Shown: piece after piece, positions 42,164 to 49,548 of the stretch | Numbering within the stretch: position 1 is the first letter of the stretch | Layout of the letters: each line of letters opens with the position of its first letter | NCBI GenBank assembly: GCA_017304135.1 | Contig: JAFLBB010000018.1 | Coordinates: 1-64,000, forward strand | DNA from: Acidobacteriota bacterium | GTDB taxonomy: Bacteria > Acidobacteriota > Terriglobia > Bryobacterales > Bryobacteraceae | Direction of reading: 5' to 3' | DNA: 64,000 nt | Position numbers and translations under genes: made by a program | The notes under the pieces: model-generated | Seen by the model: only the letters and a program-made list of their open reading frames with translations | Told to the model about the DNA's origin: nothing | Databases searched by the model: none

Positions 42164-42802
42164 ATGGCTGATCTGCGCACACTCCACGACGCGATTCTCG
42201 AAGGCAACGCCAAACAGGCCGCGGCCCTTACCCAGGAGGCGTTGGCCGAAGGCCTGGCGCCGCTGGACATCATCCAGCAGGCCATGGTTCCGGCCATGGA
42301 CGAGGTCGGCCGGCGCTTTGAGTGCGAAGAGTACTTCGTACCGGAACTGCTGCTCTCGGCCAGGGCAATGAAGGCGGCCCTCGAACCGGTGCGCCCGCTG
42401 CTGGTGGCCTCCGGGATCCAGCCCGCCGGCCGCGTTGTAATCGGCACGGTGAAGGGCGACCTGCACGACATCGGCAAGAACCTGGTGGCGGCGCTGCTCG
42501 AAGGCGGCGGCTTTGAGGTGATCGACCTCGGAGCCGACGTGCCGGCGCAGAAGTTCGTGGAGGCCGTGCAATCTTCAGGCGCGGGCATTGTCGCCTTGTC
42601 GGCCCTGCTCACGGTCACCATGCCGTCCATGAAGTCCACCATCGAAGCTCTCGACCACGCAGGCGTGCGTAGCCGCGTCAAGGTGATCGTCGGAGGCGCG
42701 CCCGTAACGCAACAGTTCGCCGATCAGATCGGCGCCGACGGCTATAGTGAAAATGCGACGGCGGCCGTGGCGCTGGCCCGGCGGCTCAGCCAGCCCGCTT
42801 GA
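42164..42802 (+). CDS. Stand-alone corrinoid (B12-binding) protein
   Basis: 212 residues, the same two-part layout as MtaC/MtbC: a helical cap domain (1-85) and a Rossmann-like B12 domain. The cobalt-ligand motif D99-L-H101-D-I-G104 (VKGDLHDIGKNL) is intact, followed by the SALLTVTM and VGGAPV stretches that hold the nucleotide tail. It shuttles methyl groups between methyltransferases. The ATG at 42164 has GGGCGGA upstream. First gene of a five-gene plus-strand operon with homocysteine methyltransferase, DUF1638, UroD and activator genes. Confidence 0.94.
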   Translation: MADLRTLHDAILEGNAKQAAALTQEALAEGLAPLDIIQQAMVPAMDEVGRRFECEEYFVPELLLSARAMKAALEPVRPLLVASGIQPAGRVVIGTVKGDLHDIGKNLVAALLEGGGFEVIDLGADVPAQKFVEAVQSSGAGIVALSALLTVTMPSMKSTIEALDHAGVRSRVKVIVGGAPVTQQFADQIGADGYSENATAAVALARRLSQPA

Positions 42803-42824
42803 GGAGCTTCGCGGAATCCTCATC

Positions 42825-43697
42825 ATGAGTCCACTCGATACCTGGTTCAACGGCCGCACCCTGCTCACCGACGGCGCCTGGGGGACGGAGCTGCAGGTGC
42901 GAGGGCTCGAACCCGGCCGTAATCCCGACCACTGGAACATCGAACACCCCGATCGCGTCGAGGACGTGGCGCGCGCCTACGCCGAGGCCGGCTGCGACGT
43001 GATTCTCACCAACACCTTCCGCGCCAACCGCATCGCCCTCGGGGAGGGCTCGGGCGCGCTGGCCGTGGAACTGAACCGCGCAGGTGTAGAGATTTCACGC
43101 CGCGCCGCGCAAGGCCGCTGCCGCGTGATCGCCTCGCTGGGGCCGTCGGGCAAGATGCTCCTGGCCGGCGACGTGACCCCGGAAGAGCTCACCGAGGCCT
43201 TTGCCGAACAAGCCGCCGCGCTTGCTCAGGCCGATGCCCTCCTGATCGAAACCATGAGCGACATTGAGGAGGCCTGCCTGGCCCTGCGCGCCGCTTTGCC
43301 CACCGGACTCCCGGTGATCGTCTCCTTCGCCTTTGACGCCGGCCGCAACAAGGACCGCACCATGACCGGAGCGACGCCTGAGCAGGCCGCCGCCGCCGTT
43401 GAGGCCGCCGGAGCCGCCGCCGTGGGCGCAAACTGCGGTTCAGGCATCGCCGCCTTCGCCCCGCTCTGCGCCCGCCTGCGCGCCGCTTGCCGGCTGCCCC
43501 TCTGGATCAAGCCCAACGCCGGGCTGCCGGAAATCGTCGAGGGCCGCGCCGTCTACCGCACCACGCCCGCCGAATTTGCCTCGCACGCACCGGCTCTGGT
43601 CGCCGCGGGCGCAGGCTTCTTGGGTGGCTGCTGCGGCTCCAACGTCGAGTTCATCCGCGCCCTCGGCGCCGAGTTGAAGCGATGCGCTTTGAGCTGA
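42825..43697 (+). CDS. Stand-alone homocysteine S-methyltransferase domain protein
   Basis: 290 residues, TIM-barrel Hcy-binding domain. It begins TLLTDGAWGTELQVRGL and has TNTFRAN, ASLGPSGKML, IETMSDIEEA and the zinc cysteines in GANCGSG and GGCCGSN. In BHMT and the N-terminal module of MetH this domain methylates homocysteine to methionine. Here it stands alone directly after a separate corrinoid protein (22 bases), so it is the likely methyl acceptor enzyme (MT-II). The Zn-binding residues are complete. The ATG at 42825 was chosen because residues before it are not conserved. The acceptor may be another thiol such as coenzyme-like compounds, but homocysteine is the simplest reading. Confidence 0.9.
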   Translation: MSPLDTWFNGRTLLTDGAWGTELQVRGLEPGRNPDHWNIEHPDRVEDVARAYAEAGCDVILTNTFRANRIALGEGSGALAVELNRAGVEISRRAAQGRCRVIASLGPSGKMLLAGDVTPEELTEAFAEQAAALAQADALLIETMSDIEEACLALRAALPTGLPVIVSFAFDAGRNKDRTMTGATPEQAAAAVEAAGAAAVGANCGSGIAAFAPLCARLRAACRLPLWIKPNAGLPEIVEGRAVYRTTPAEFASHAPALVAAGAGFLGGCCGSNVEFIRALGAELKRCALS

Positions 43698-44413
43698 TCA
43701 GTTGCGAGGTCCTCTTTCGCGAGATGTGCGACTCGGTGGCGCGCTCGCAGCACCAGATCAACGTCCGCTTTCTCAGCAAGGGCCTTCACGACCTGGGCGG
43801 CTCCGGCATGCGCCGCCAGTTGCAGCAACACATCGACGATTCGCCTGACTGCGACGCCATTTTGCTCGGCTATGCTCTCTGCGGCAATGGACTGCACGGC
43901 CTGGAGGCGCGCCGCACGCCCCTCGTCATGCCCCGCGCCCACGATTGCATCGCCCTGCTCATGGGTAGCCGCGACGCCCACGCCGCTTACTTCGAATCCA
44001 ACCCCGGCACCTACTTCCGCTCCACAGGCTGGCTCGAGAGGGGCAAGACCCTGCAACAACTCTCCTCGGGCGCGCAGATGGGCAGCGAGTCGCTCCCCGC
44101 CCTCATTGAGCGCTATGGCGAGGACAACGGCCGCTATTTATACGAGGAGTTCACCCGCTATCGCCAACACTACCAGCAGCTCACCTACATCGAAACAGGG
44201 CTCGAACCGAACCGGAGTTTTGAGGAGCAGGCACGCACCGAAGCCGGCGAGCGGGGCTGGCGCTTCTCCAAAACCACCGGCAGCCTGGGGCTGTTCCGGC
44301 AACTGGTGAATGGCGACTGGCCTGAAGCAGACTTCCTCATTGTGCCGCCGGGCTCACGCGCGGTGGCCAGCTATGACCACCAGGTGATCCGCTGTGAAGG
44401 AGATACACCATGA
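43682..44413 (+). CDS. DUF1638 protein
   Basis: 243 residues. The family signature can be read in PDCDAILLGYALCGNGLHGL and VMPRAHDCIALLMGSRDA. DUF1638 proteins are uncharacterised and are repeatedly found with corrinoid methyltransferases and RACE activators; here the start lies 16 bases inside the homocysteine-methyltransferase gene and the stop overlaps the next ATG by 4 bases, so it is translated with them. No signal peptide. Several conserved His/Cys residues (Cys in LCGNG, His in RAHDC) might bind metal; that is a guess. Confidence 0.87.
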   Translation: MRFELISCEVLFREMCDSVARSQHQINVRFLSKGLHDLGGSGMRRQLQQHIDDSPDCDAILLGYALCGNGLHGLEARRTPLVMPRAHDCIALLMGSRDAHAAYFESNPGTYFRSTGWLERGKTLQQLSSGAQMGSESLPALIERYGEDNGRYLYEEFTRYRQHYQQLTYIETGLEPNRSFEEQARTEAGERGWRFSKTTGSLGLFRQLVNGDWPEADFLIVPPGSRAVASYDHQVIRCEGDTP

Positions 44414-45420
44414 CCGGACGTGAGCGCATTGAGGCGCGCATCCACCATCAGCCTGTCGACCACCTCCCCTTCATGCCCATCACGATGATGTTCGCCGCCG
44501 ACTTGGCCGGCGTGCGCTATCGCGACTATGCAGCCGACCATCGTGTCCTTGCCCAGGCCCAGCTGCAAACGGCGGAGCGGTTCGGATTTGACTACGTCTC
44601 GGTGATCTCCGATCCCGCCCGCGAGGCCTCCGATCTGGGCGGCATGGTCGAGTGGTATGACCACCAGCCGCCGGCCATCGTCGAAAGCGCCGCGCTGTTG
44701 AGCGAGAAGTCGGCGCTCGCCAGCCTCCGCCTCCCCGCCATGGAGGCCCCAGGGCGCATGCGCGACCGCATCGAGGGCGTTGGCGCCCTGGCTCGCGCCG
44801 TGGGATCGGAGAAGATCGTCGAAGGCTGGGTGGAAGGCCCGTGCGCGCTGGCCGCTGACCTGCGCGGCGTGAACACGCTCATGCTTGACTTCTACGACGA
44901 CGAAGCGTTCGTCACCGAGCTGTTCGAATTCGTCGTCGCCATGGAGATCGCCTTCGCCGCTGAACAGGTGAAGGCCGGCGCGACGCTCATCGGTGTCGGA
45001 GATGCCGCGGCTTCACTGGTGGGTCCGAAATTCTACTCCCGCTTTGTGCTGCCCTTCGAGCAGAAGCTCGTTGCCGGCATCCAGGCCCTCGGGGTCCCCG
45101 TGCGGCTACACATCTGCGGCAACACGCGCAAGATCCTTGGCGGCATGGGGACGACCGGCGCCGAGGTAGTCGACCTCGACTTTCTCTCCCCACTCGGCGA
45201 GGGCCGCGCGGCCATGGGCCCGGAGCAGGTTCTGCTCGGCAACATCGACCCGGTCCGTGCCCTGCGCGATGGCACACCCGCGTCTGTTGAGGCCGCCGTC
45301 GCCTCCTGTCATGCCGAGGCCGGGACGCACTACATCGTCGGCGCGGGATGCGAGGTGACGCGCGGCACTCCGCACGAAAACGTCGAGGCCATGCGCCGCT
45401 ACGCGCGCGAACACAACTGA
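44410..45420 (+). CDS. UroD-fold methyltransferase, MtaA/MtbA-like (third of three)
   Basis: 336 residues. Unlike the other two UroD-fold proteins it keeps the full zinc site of MtaA/MtbA: His234-x-Cys236 in LHICGNT and Cys314 in VGAGCEVTRGTP. It starts MTGRERIEARIHHQPVDHLPFMP. Enzymes of this branch transfer methyl between a corrinoid protein and a thiol. In this organism the thiol partner is unclear because coenzyme M is not expected, so it may use homocysteine or act as a second MT-I. It overlaps the DUF1638 gene by 4 bases and is followed after 8 bases by the activator gene. Confidence 0.9.
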   Translation: MTGRERIEARIHHQPVDHLPFMPITMMFAADLAGVRYRDYAADHRVLAQAQLQTAERFGFDYVSVISDPAREASDLGGMVEWYDHQPPAIVESAALLSEKSALASLRLPAMEAPGRMRDRIEGVGALARAVGSEKIVEGWVEGPCALAADLRGVNTLMLDFYDDEAFVTELFEFVVAMEIAFAAEQVKAGATLIGVGDAAASLVGPKFYSRFVLPFEQKLVAGIQALGVPVRLHICGNTRKILGGMGTTGAEVVDLDFLSPLGEGRAAMGPEQVLLGNIDPVRALRDGTPASVEAAVASCHAEAGTHYIVGAGCEVTRGTPHENVEAMRRYAREHN

Positions 45421-45428
45421 GGCCCGCA

Positions 45429-46910
45429 GTGCCGCGACACGTCACCATCGAACCCAAGCCGGGGCAGACCCTCTCTGATCAGCTCTTCGACCTCGGCGTC
45501 GAGTTCCCCTGCGGCGGCGGTTCACTGTGCGGCGGCTGCCGTGTGCGGCTCGTTGCGGGTGATGTCCCCGTCACTGAGGCCATGCGCGAAGCGCTTTCGG
45601 ATCGCGAACTGGCCGTGGGCTGGCGGCTGGCCTGCCTGGCGCAAGCCTCCGCGCCCGTAACGCTTGAGGTCGAACAGTGGTCGCCCCGCATTCTTACCGA
45701 CGACTCGCGGCTCACCCCCGAATCGCGTCACGGCCTTGGCGTCGCCATCGACCTCGGCACCACCACGCTGGTGGCCGAACTGGTGGACCTGCACACGGGT
45801 GAGGTTCTCGGCGTCCGCACCGCGCTCAACCCGCAAGGGCGGCACGGCGCCGATGTGATGAGCCGCATCGAGTTCGACCTGCGCCAGCCCGGCGCGCTCA
45901 CCTCACTCATCCGCCGCGCGCTCGGGGAGATGGTCGCCAGCCTGGCATCCGGCGCGCCGCTGGCTGAGGTGCTGCTGTGCGGCAACACCGTGATGCATCA
46001 CCTCTTCTGTGGAGAAAGCGTCGAGCCGCTCTCCCACGTTCCCTTTCATTCGCCTGCGCTCGAAGCCCGCACCTTCACTGCCGCCGAACTCGGCTGGCCC
46101 GCTCCCATCGACGAGGGCGTCACCGTTCTGCCCTGCCTCGGCGGCTTCGTCGGCAGCGATCTGCTCTGCGGATTACTTGCTTGCGGTGTACACACGGCCG
46201 TTGCGCCCACCGCGCTCCTCGACCTCGGGACGAACGGCGAGATCGCCGTCGCCCATCAGGGCCGCATCCTCTGCGCCTCCACCGCCGCCGGGCCTGCCTT
46301 TGAGGGCGGCCGCATCCGCATGGGCATGCGCGCCGGCGATGGCGCCATCGACAAAATCGAAGTAGTGGATGACGCGCTGCACTGCCATGTCATCGGCGGC
46401 TGCGCCCCACGCGGCATCTGCGGCAGCGGGCTTGTGGATGCGGCGGCGGTGGCACTGGAGACCGGCGCCGTGGCGCCCTCGGGCCGGCTCACTGACGGCC
46501 AGCGCACCTTTCCCCTCACCGGGCCGGTGGAACTGATCCAGGCCGATTTCCGCGAACTGCAACTCGCCAAGGGCGCCATCGCCGCCGGGTTCGACCTGCT
46601 CACCTCACGCGCCGGGCTCGAACCAGCCTCTCTGCCCGCTATCCATCTCGCCGGAGCCTTCGGCAACTACGTCCGCACCGCCAGCGCGCGCCGCATCGGG
46701 CTGCTGCCCTGCCCTTCGGCCACCGTCCACCCCAGCGGTAATAGCGCCGTGCGCGGAGCGCGCGGGCTGCTGCTCTCCCCCTCACGCCGGCAGGAGCAAC
46801 TCAACACCATCCTCTCCGCCACCGAGCACATCGAACTGGGTTCGGACCGCGACTTCCAGGAGTCGTTCATCGAACAGATGGCCTTCCCGGATATCGCACC
46901 GTTAGCGTAA
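45429..46910 (+). CDS. RACE-type reductive activator of corrinoid proteins (2Fe-2S ferredoxin + ASKHA domain, DUF4445)
   Basis: 493 residues. Residues 1-80 are a plant-type [2Fe-2S] domain with cysteines 28, 34, 37 and 69 (FPCGGGSLCGGCR, LACLAQ). Residues 100-490 match the ASKHA/DUF4445 domain (AIDLGTTTLVAELVDL, VLLCGNTVMHHLFCG, LLDLGTNGEIAVA, GICGSGLVDAAAVAL, IHLAGAFGNYVR). RACE proteins use ATP and electrons to return inactive Co(II) corrinoid to Co(I). The GTG at 45429 follows the UroD stop by 8 bases; in-frame sequence upstream belongs to the neighbouring gene. It closes the corrinoid operon. Its 3' end overlaps the convergent GH88/105 gene by 9 bases. Confidence 0.93.
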   Translation: MPRHVTIEPKPGQTLSDQLFDLGVEFPCGGGSLCGGCRVRLVAGDVPVTEAMREALSDRELAVGWRLACLAQASAPVTLEVEQWSPRILTDDSRLTPESRHGLGVAIDLGTTTLVAELVDLHTGEVLGVRTALNPQGRHGADVMSRIEFDLRQPGALTSLIRRALGEMVASLASGAPLAEVLLCGNTVMHHLFCGESVEPLSHVPFHSPALEARTFTAAELGWPAPIDEGVTVLPCLGGFVGSDLLCGLLACGVHTAVAPTALLDLGTNGEIAVAHQGRILCASTAAGPAFEGGRIRMGMRAGDGAIDKIEVVDDALHCHVIGGCAPRGICGSGLVDAAAVALETGAVAPSGRLTDGQRTFPLTGPVELIQADFRELQLAKGAIAAGFDLLTSRAGLEPASLPAIHLAGAFGNYVRTASARRIGLLPCPSATVHPSGNSAVRGARGLLLSPSRRQEQLNTILSATEHIELGSDRDFQESFIEQMAFPDIAPLA

Positions 46911-48275
46911 GGCGGCCATCAGTTGCCCCATCAAACCCATGCCCATCTGCGAAATGACGCGATACCCGCCGCGCTGCAGCTCCTCGCCGGCGCGGTTGCT
47001 TTGCGACACACCGGTCAGAAAGCCGTCGGGCGTGAGCCGGTCTTCGAGCGCGCCCAGCGCCCGCCGCGCGGCGTCTTTCTCATGCTCACCCACAAGCCTC
47101 AGATCTGCCGCCTTGGCTACAGCCGTCGCGATGCCCGCACTGCCCGAGGTCTCGGCATGCGTAGGTGGCTGGTCCAGGTAGCAGTTCCACAGTCCATCGG
47201 GCCGTTGCAAGGGCAGCACCCAGGCCACGGCGCGCCGCAATTCATCGCGCAAGTCCGCGAGGTCCCCGCGGTCGCGCAGCAGTTCGAGCGTGCGCGCCAG
47301 CCCCAGCATGTACCAGGCGACCCCGCGCGCCCAATTGCGGTACGTGGTCCGGTTGTCTGGCAACCGGCGCAGAACGATGGCATCGGGGCTGGCCAGCCGC
47401 TCGCGCCTCAACCGCAACTGGCGGATCGCCAGGTCCTCTAGCTCCCGATCTCGCCGCAGCCGCGCCACCGCCGCCATCGGATAAGCCACCGTGTACGAAC
47501 CCTCGCATGTCGTCGAGCCGCCGCCCACCACACAGCCCTCTGCGTCGCGCCCCTTCATCCAATAGGCGATGGCAAGGTCAATCGCCTTGTGCCGCGGCCG
47601 CTCAAAGGCCATCATCGCCACCGGCAGCGTCTCCTCGATGCTGTGAAACTCGTTGTCGGCCGGACGGCTGCGCGGGTCTTCGTACACCAGCCGCTCGTCG
47701 TCGGGCAGATGCAAACGCAGGTGTGCGTGCAGTTCCTTGCGCCAGCGCAGGTCGCGCAACGCATCGAGCACACACCCTTGCAGCCAGCCGAACGGCTGTG
47801 CCGACTCCAGCCCGCGCAACCGTTGCTCAAACTCCTGCTTCGGCGATGGACCGCCCTCCGCCATCAGGAAGTGAGGCAGCAGCGCTTCAGGTGCGCCCGA
47901 GCTAAGAATCCACGTCGTCCCCTGTCCCACGCTTTGCCGCAGGCTGATCCGCCGCTGAGGCGAGGGCAGTTCGAGTTCAAACAACTGGCCCGCATACGCG
48001 TAGCGCAGGTCAAACGCCCCCAGCTTCGCGCCATCGGCCGCAAGCACATCCACCACACGCGGCTCGCGTGAGTCCAGCGCATTGGTGATCCGCAACCGCC
48101 GCCCCGGCGCGGGGAAAAGGAGCTTCACCTCATCATGCAAGGCCACGCCGCGCCAACCAAACGAGATGCGCTCACCCGCGGGCGGCTTCGCCTCCGCCGC
48201 TTCCACCTTCGCCACTGCGTACCGCATGCTCTTCCGCGCCATGGACGCCGCCAACAACGTACGCCGGGTGATCAT
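46902..48275 (-). CDS. GH88/GH105-type unsaturated glycuronyl hydrolase
   Basis: 457 residues. Residues 150-455 form the (alpha/alpha)6 barrel of GH88/GH105 enzymes: RPADNEFHSIEETLPVAM, GCVVGGGSTTCEGSYT, NRTTYRNWARGVAWYMLGLART, RPDGLWNCYLD, PPTHAETSGSAGIATAVAKA and GVSQSNRAGEELQ. The family removes unsaturated galacturonyl or glucuronyl ends left by pectin lyases. The first about 120 residues form a beta-rich extra domain not standard for YteR-like enzymes. The leader MITRRTLLAASMARK has a weak Tat pattern. An ATG at 48290 is an alternative start; frames further upstream run through tRNA-Ser and are not coding. Confidence 0.87.
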   Translation of the reverse strand: MITRRTLLAASMARKSMRYAVAKVEAAEAKPPAGERISFGWRGVALHDEVKLLFPAPGRRLRITNALDSREPRVVDVLAADGAKLGAFDLRYAYAGQLFELELPSPQRRISLRQSVGQGTTWILSSGAPEALLPHFLMAEGGPSPKQEFEQRLRGLESAQPFGWLQGCVLDALRDLRWRKELHAHLRLHLPDDERLVYEDPRSRPADNEFHSIEETLPVAMMAFERPRHKAIDLAIAYWMKGRDAEGCVVGGGSTTCEGSYTVAYPMAAVARLRRDRELEDLAIRQLRLRRERLASPDAIVLRRLPDNRTTYRNWARGVAWYMLGLARTLELLRDRGDLADLRDELRRAVAWVLPLQRPDGLWNCYLDQPPTHAETSGSAGIATAVAKAADLRLVGEHEKDAARRALGALEDRLTPDGFLTGVSQSNRAGEELQRGGYRVISQMGMGLMGQLMAALR

Positions 48276-48359
48276 TGCTGCCACCAGCATAGGCGAGCCG
48301 CGCCGGGAGCGCATGCCTGTTGGCGGAGAGCCAGCCGCAGGGAACGGGAATATGGGGGA

Positions 48360-48449
48360 TGGCGGAGAGAGAGGGATTCGAACCCTCGATACAGTTTCCC
48401 GTATACACGCTTTCCAAGCGTGCGCCTTCAACCACTCGGCCATCTCTCC
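48360..48449 (-). tRNA. tRNA-Ser (anticodon GGA)
   Basis: 90 bases including encoded G73 and CCA. The acceptor stem GGAGAGA (48449-48443) pairs with TCTCTCC (48370-48364). The anticodon GGA (48415-48413) sits in the loop CTTGGAAAG. The T arm GGGTTCGAATCC is standard and the long variable arm is of serine type. It reads UCC/UCU codons. It lies between the GH88/105 gene and the following exported-protein gene on the same strand. Confidence 0.97.
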
Positions 48450-48564
48450 GGGGAAACACCCGTGGTGCGCCAACGCGCCACGAGGTTTGTTTTGCGGTGT
48501 GTTGCACCGCAAACTTTCAGTTTAGCGCACTACTGGCAGCGAGGGCATCGCGCACCTCATCGCC

Positions 48565-49461
48565 TCACTTGGCCGCATTCTTCATCAGCCAGTTGCGAAT
48601 CCTCCAATACGACTCCGGGTCGTAACCTGTCCTCGGCTCCTTGCGCTCCTCGCACCACGTCTTGGCGTCGGTGGCCCCCAGCAGCGCCAGCAGCCCGGTC
48701 ACGACAAACTCACGCCCCTGCACCTTTTCGACCATCCGCGCCCAACTCACGTCCTGCTGCGCGTTGCGGAAGATCAGCAGCCGCCCGTTTGGCGGTGAAG
48801 CTCCGTGCCGTTGCTTGGTTCCGCAGAGGTAGGTTTCCAGGTGCTCGAAGGCCGTTTCCGACGCCGGCAGCCGCACATCGGCCAGCGCCGGCGAAATCGC
48901 GTCAATCTTCGGTGAGACCAGCGACCCGATGCGCACCTCCATCGGATAGATGATCCACTGCTCGCCCGAATTGAGCTGCACCTCCAGCCGCACACGCCGG
49001 ATGGGCGCCTGCGACGGCACATACACGTCAAGCCAGAATGACTGCACCGACTGCTCCTCCGGACCCAGCGCGAGGTCGGGAATCGAGCCCGTGTACGGCG
49101 CCGCCACCTTCTCCAATCCATCGGGCACCCACGACTTACCCACCTGCGTCCACCTCTCCCGGTACAGCGTGGACTGCAGGACGTTCTCGGGATTCTCCCC
49201 GATGAAAAGTGTGAACTTCTGCCCCCTCGGCGCGGAGACGACCACGCGGAAACTGGTGAAGCTCTGCCGCGCCAGCGCCGGCGAGAGGATTTCCCGCGGA
49301 CGGCCCTCCCGGTCGGCCTCCACCGGCGCGCCATCCGGACCGATGCGGCGCAGCTCGGAGTAGACGCGCACGTCGAGCTGACCAGCAACGGCGGGCAGCA
49401 TTGCGGCCGAAAGTAGAAACGGAACCAGCATCAAGCGGAACCAGTCAGGTCTTGCGAACAC
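48565..49461 (-). CDS. Exported protein of unknown function
   Basis: 298 residues. A signal peptide (about 1-26, ending AVAG) precedes a beta-rich region: SFTSFRVVVSAPRGQKFTLFIG, then WLDVYVPSQAPIRRVRLEVQLN, which resembles an Ig-like or carbohydrate-binding sandwich. The C-terminal 80 residues contain LETYLCGTKQRHG and WLMKNAA. I cannot assign a family. The GTG at 49461 gives the full leader; an ATG at 49431 would still leave a good signal sequence. Divergent from the glycosidase-like gene with 87 bases between. Conservation in the order is likely but not testable here. Confidence 0.7.
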   Translation of the reverse strand: MFARPDWFRLMLVPFLLSAAMLPAVAGQLDVRVYSELRRIGPDGAPVEADREGRPREILSPALARQSFTSFRVVVSAPRGQKFTLFIGENPENVLQSTLYRERWTQVGKSWVPDGLEKVAAPYTGSIPDLALGPEEQSVQSFWLDVYVPSQAPIRRVRLEVQLNSGEQWIIYPMEVRIGSLVSPKIDAISPALADVRLPASETAFEHLETYLCGTKQRHGASPPNGRLLIFRNAQQDVSWARMVEKVQGREFVVTGLLALLGATDAKTWCEERKEPRTGYDPESYWRIRNWLMKNAAK

Positions 49462-49548
49462 TACGTGGTTGGCTGAGCGTGCGAGCCGCTTGCCACTATA
49501 CCGCGAAGCGCTGGCGCCGTGGGAAAGCCGGCGCTATGCTTGTCTCCG

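Noticed and set aside
48276..48512. Upstream extension of the GH88/105 frame, coding for a peptide with MAEWLKAHAWKAC
   Set aside because: This is the known artefact of translating a tRNA-Ser gene; the stretch is the tRNA, not protein-coding.
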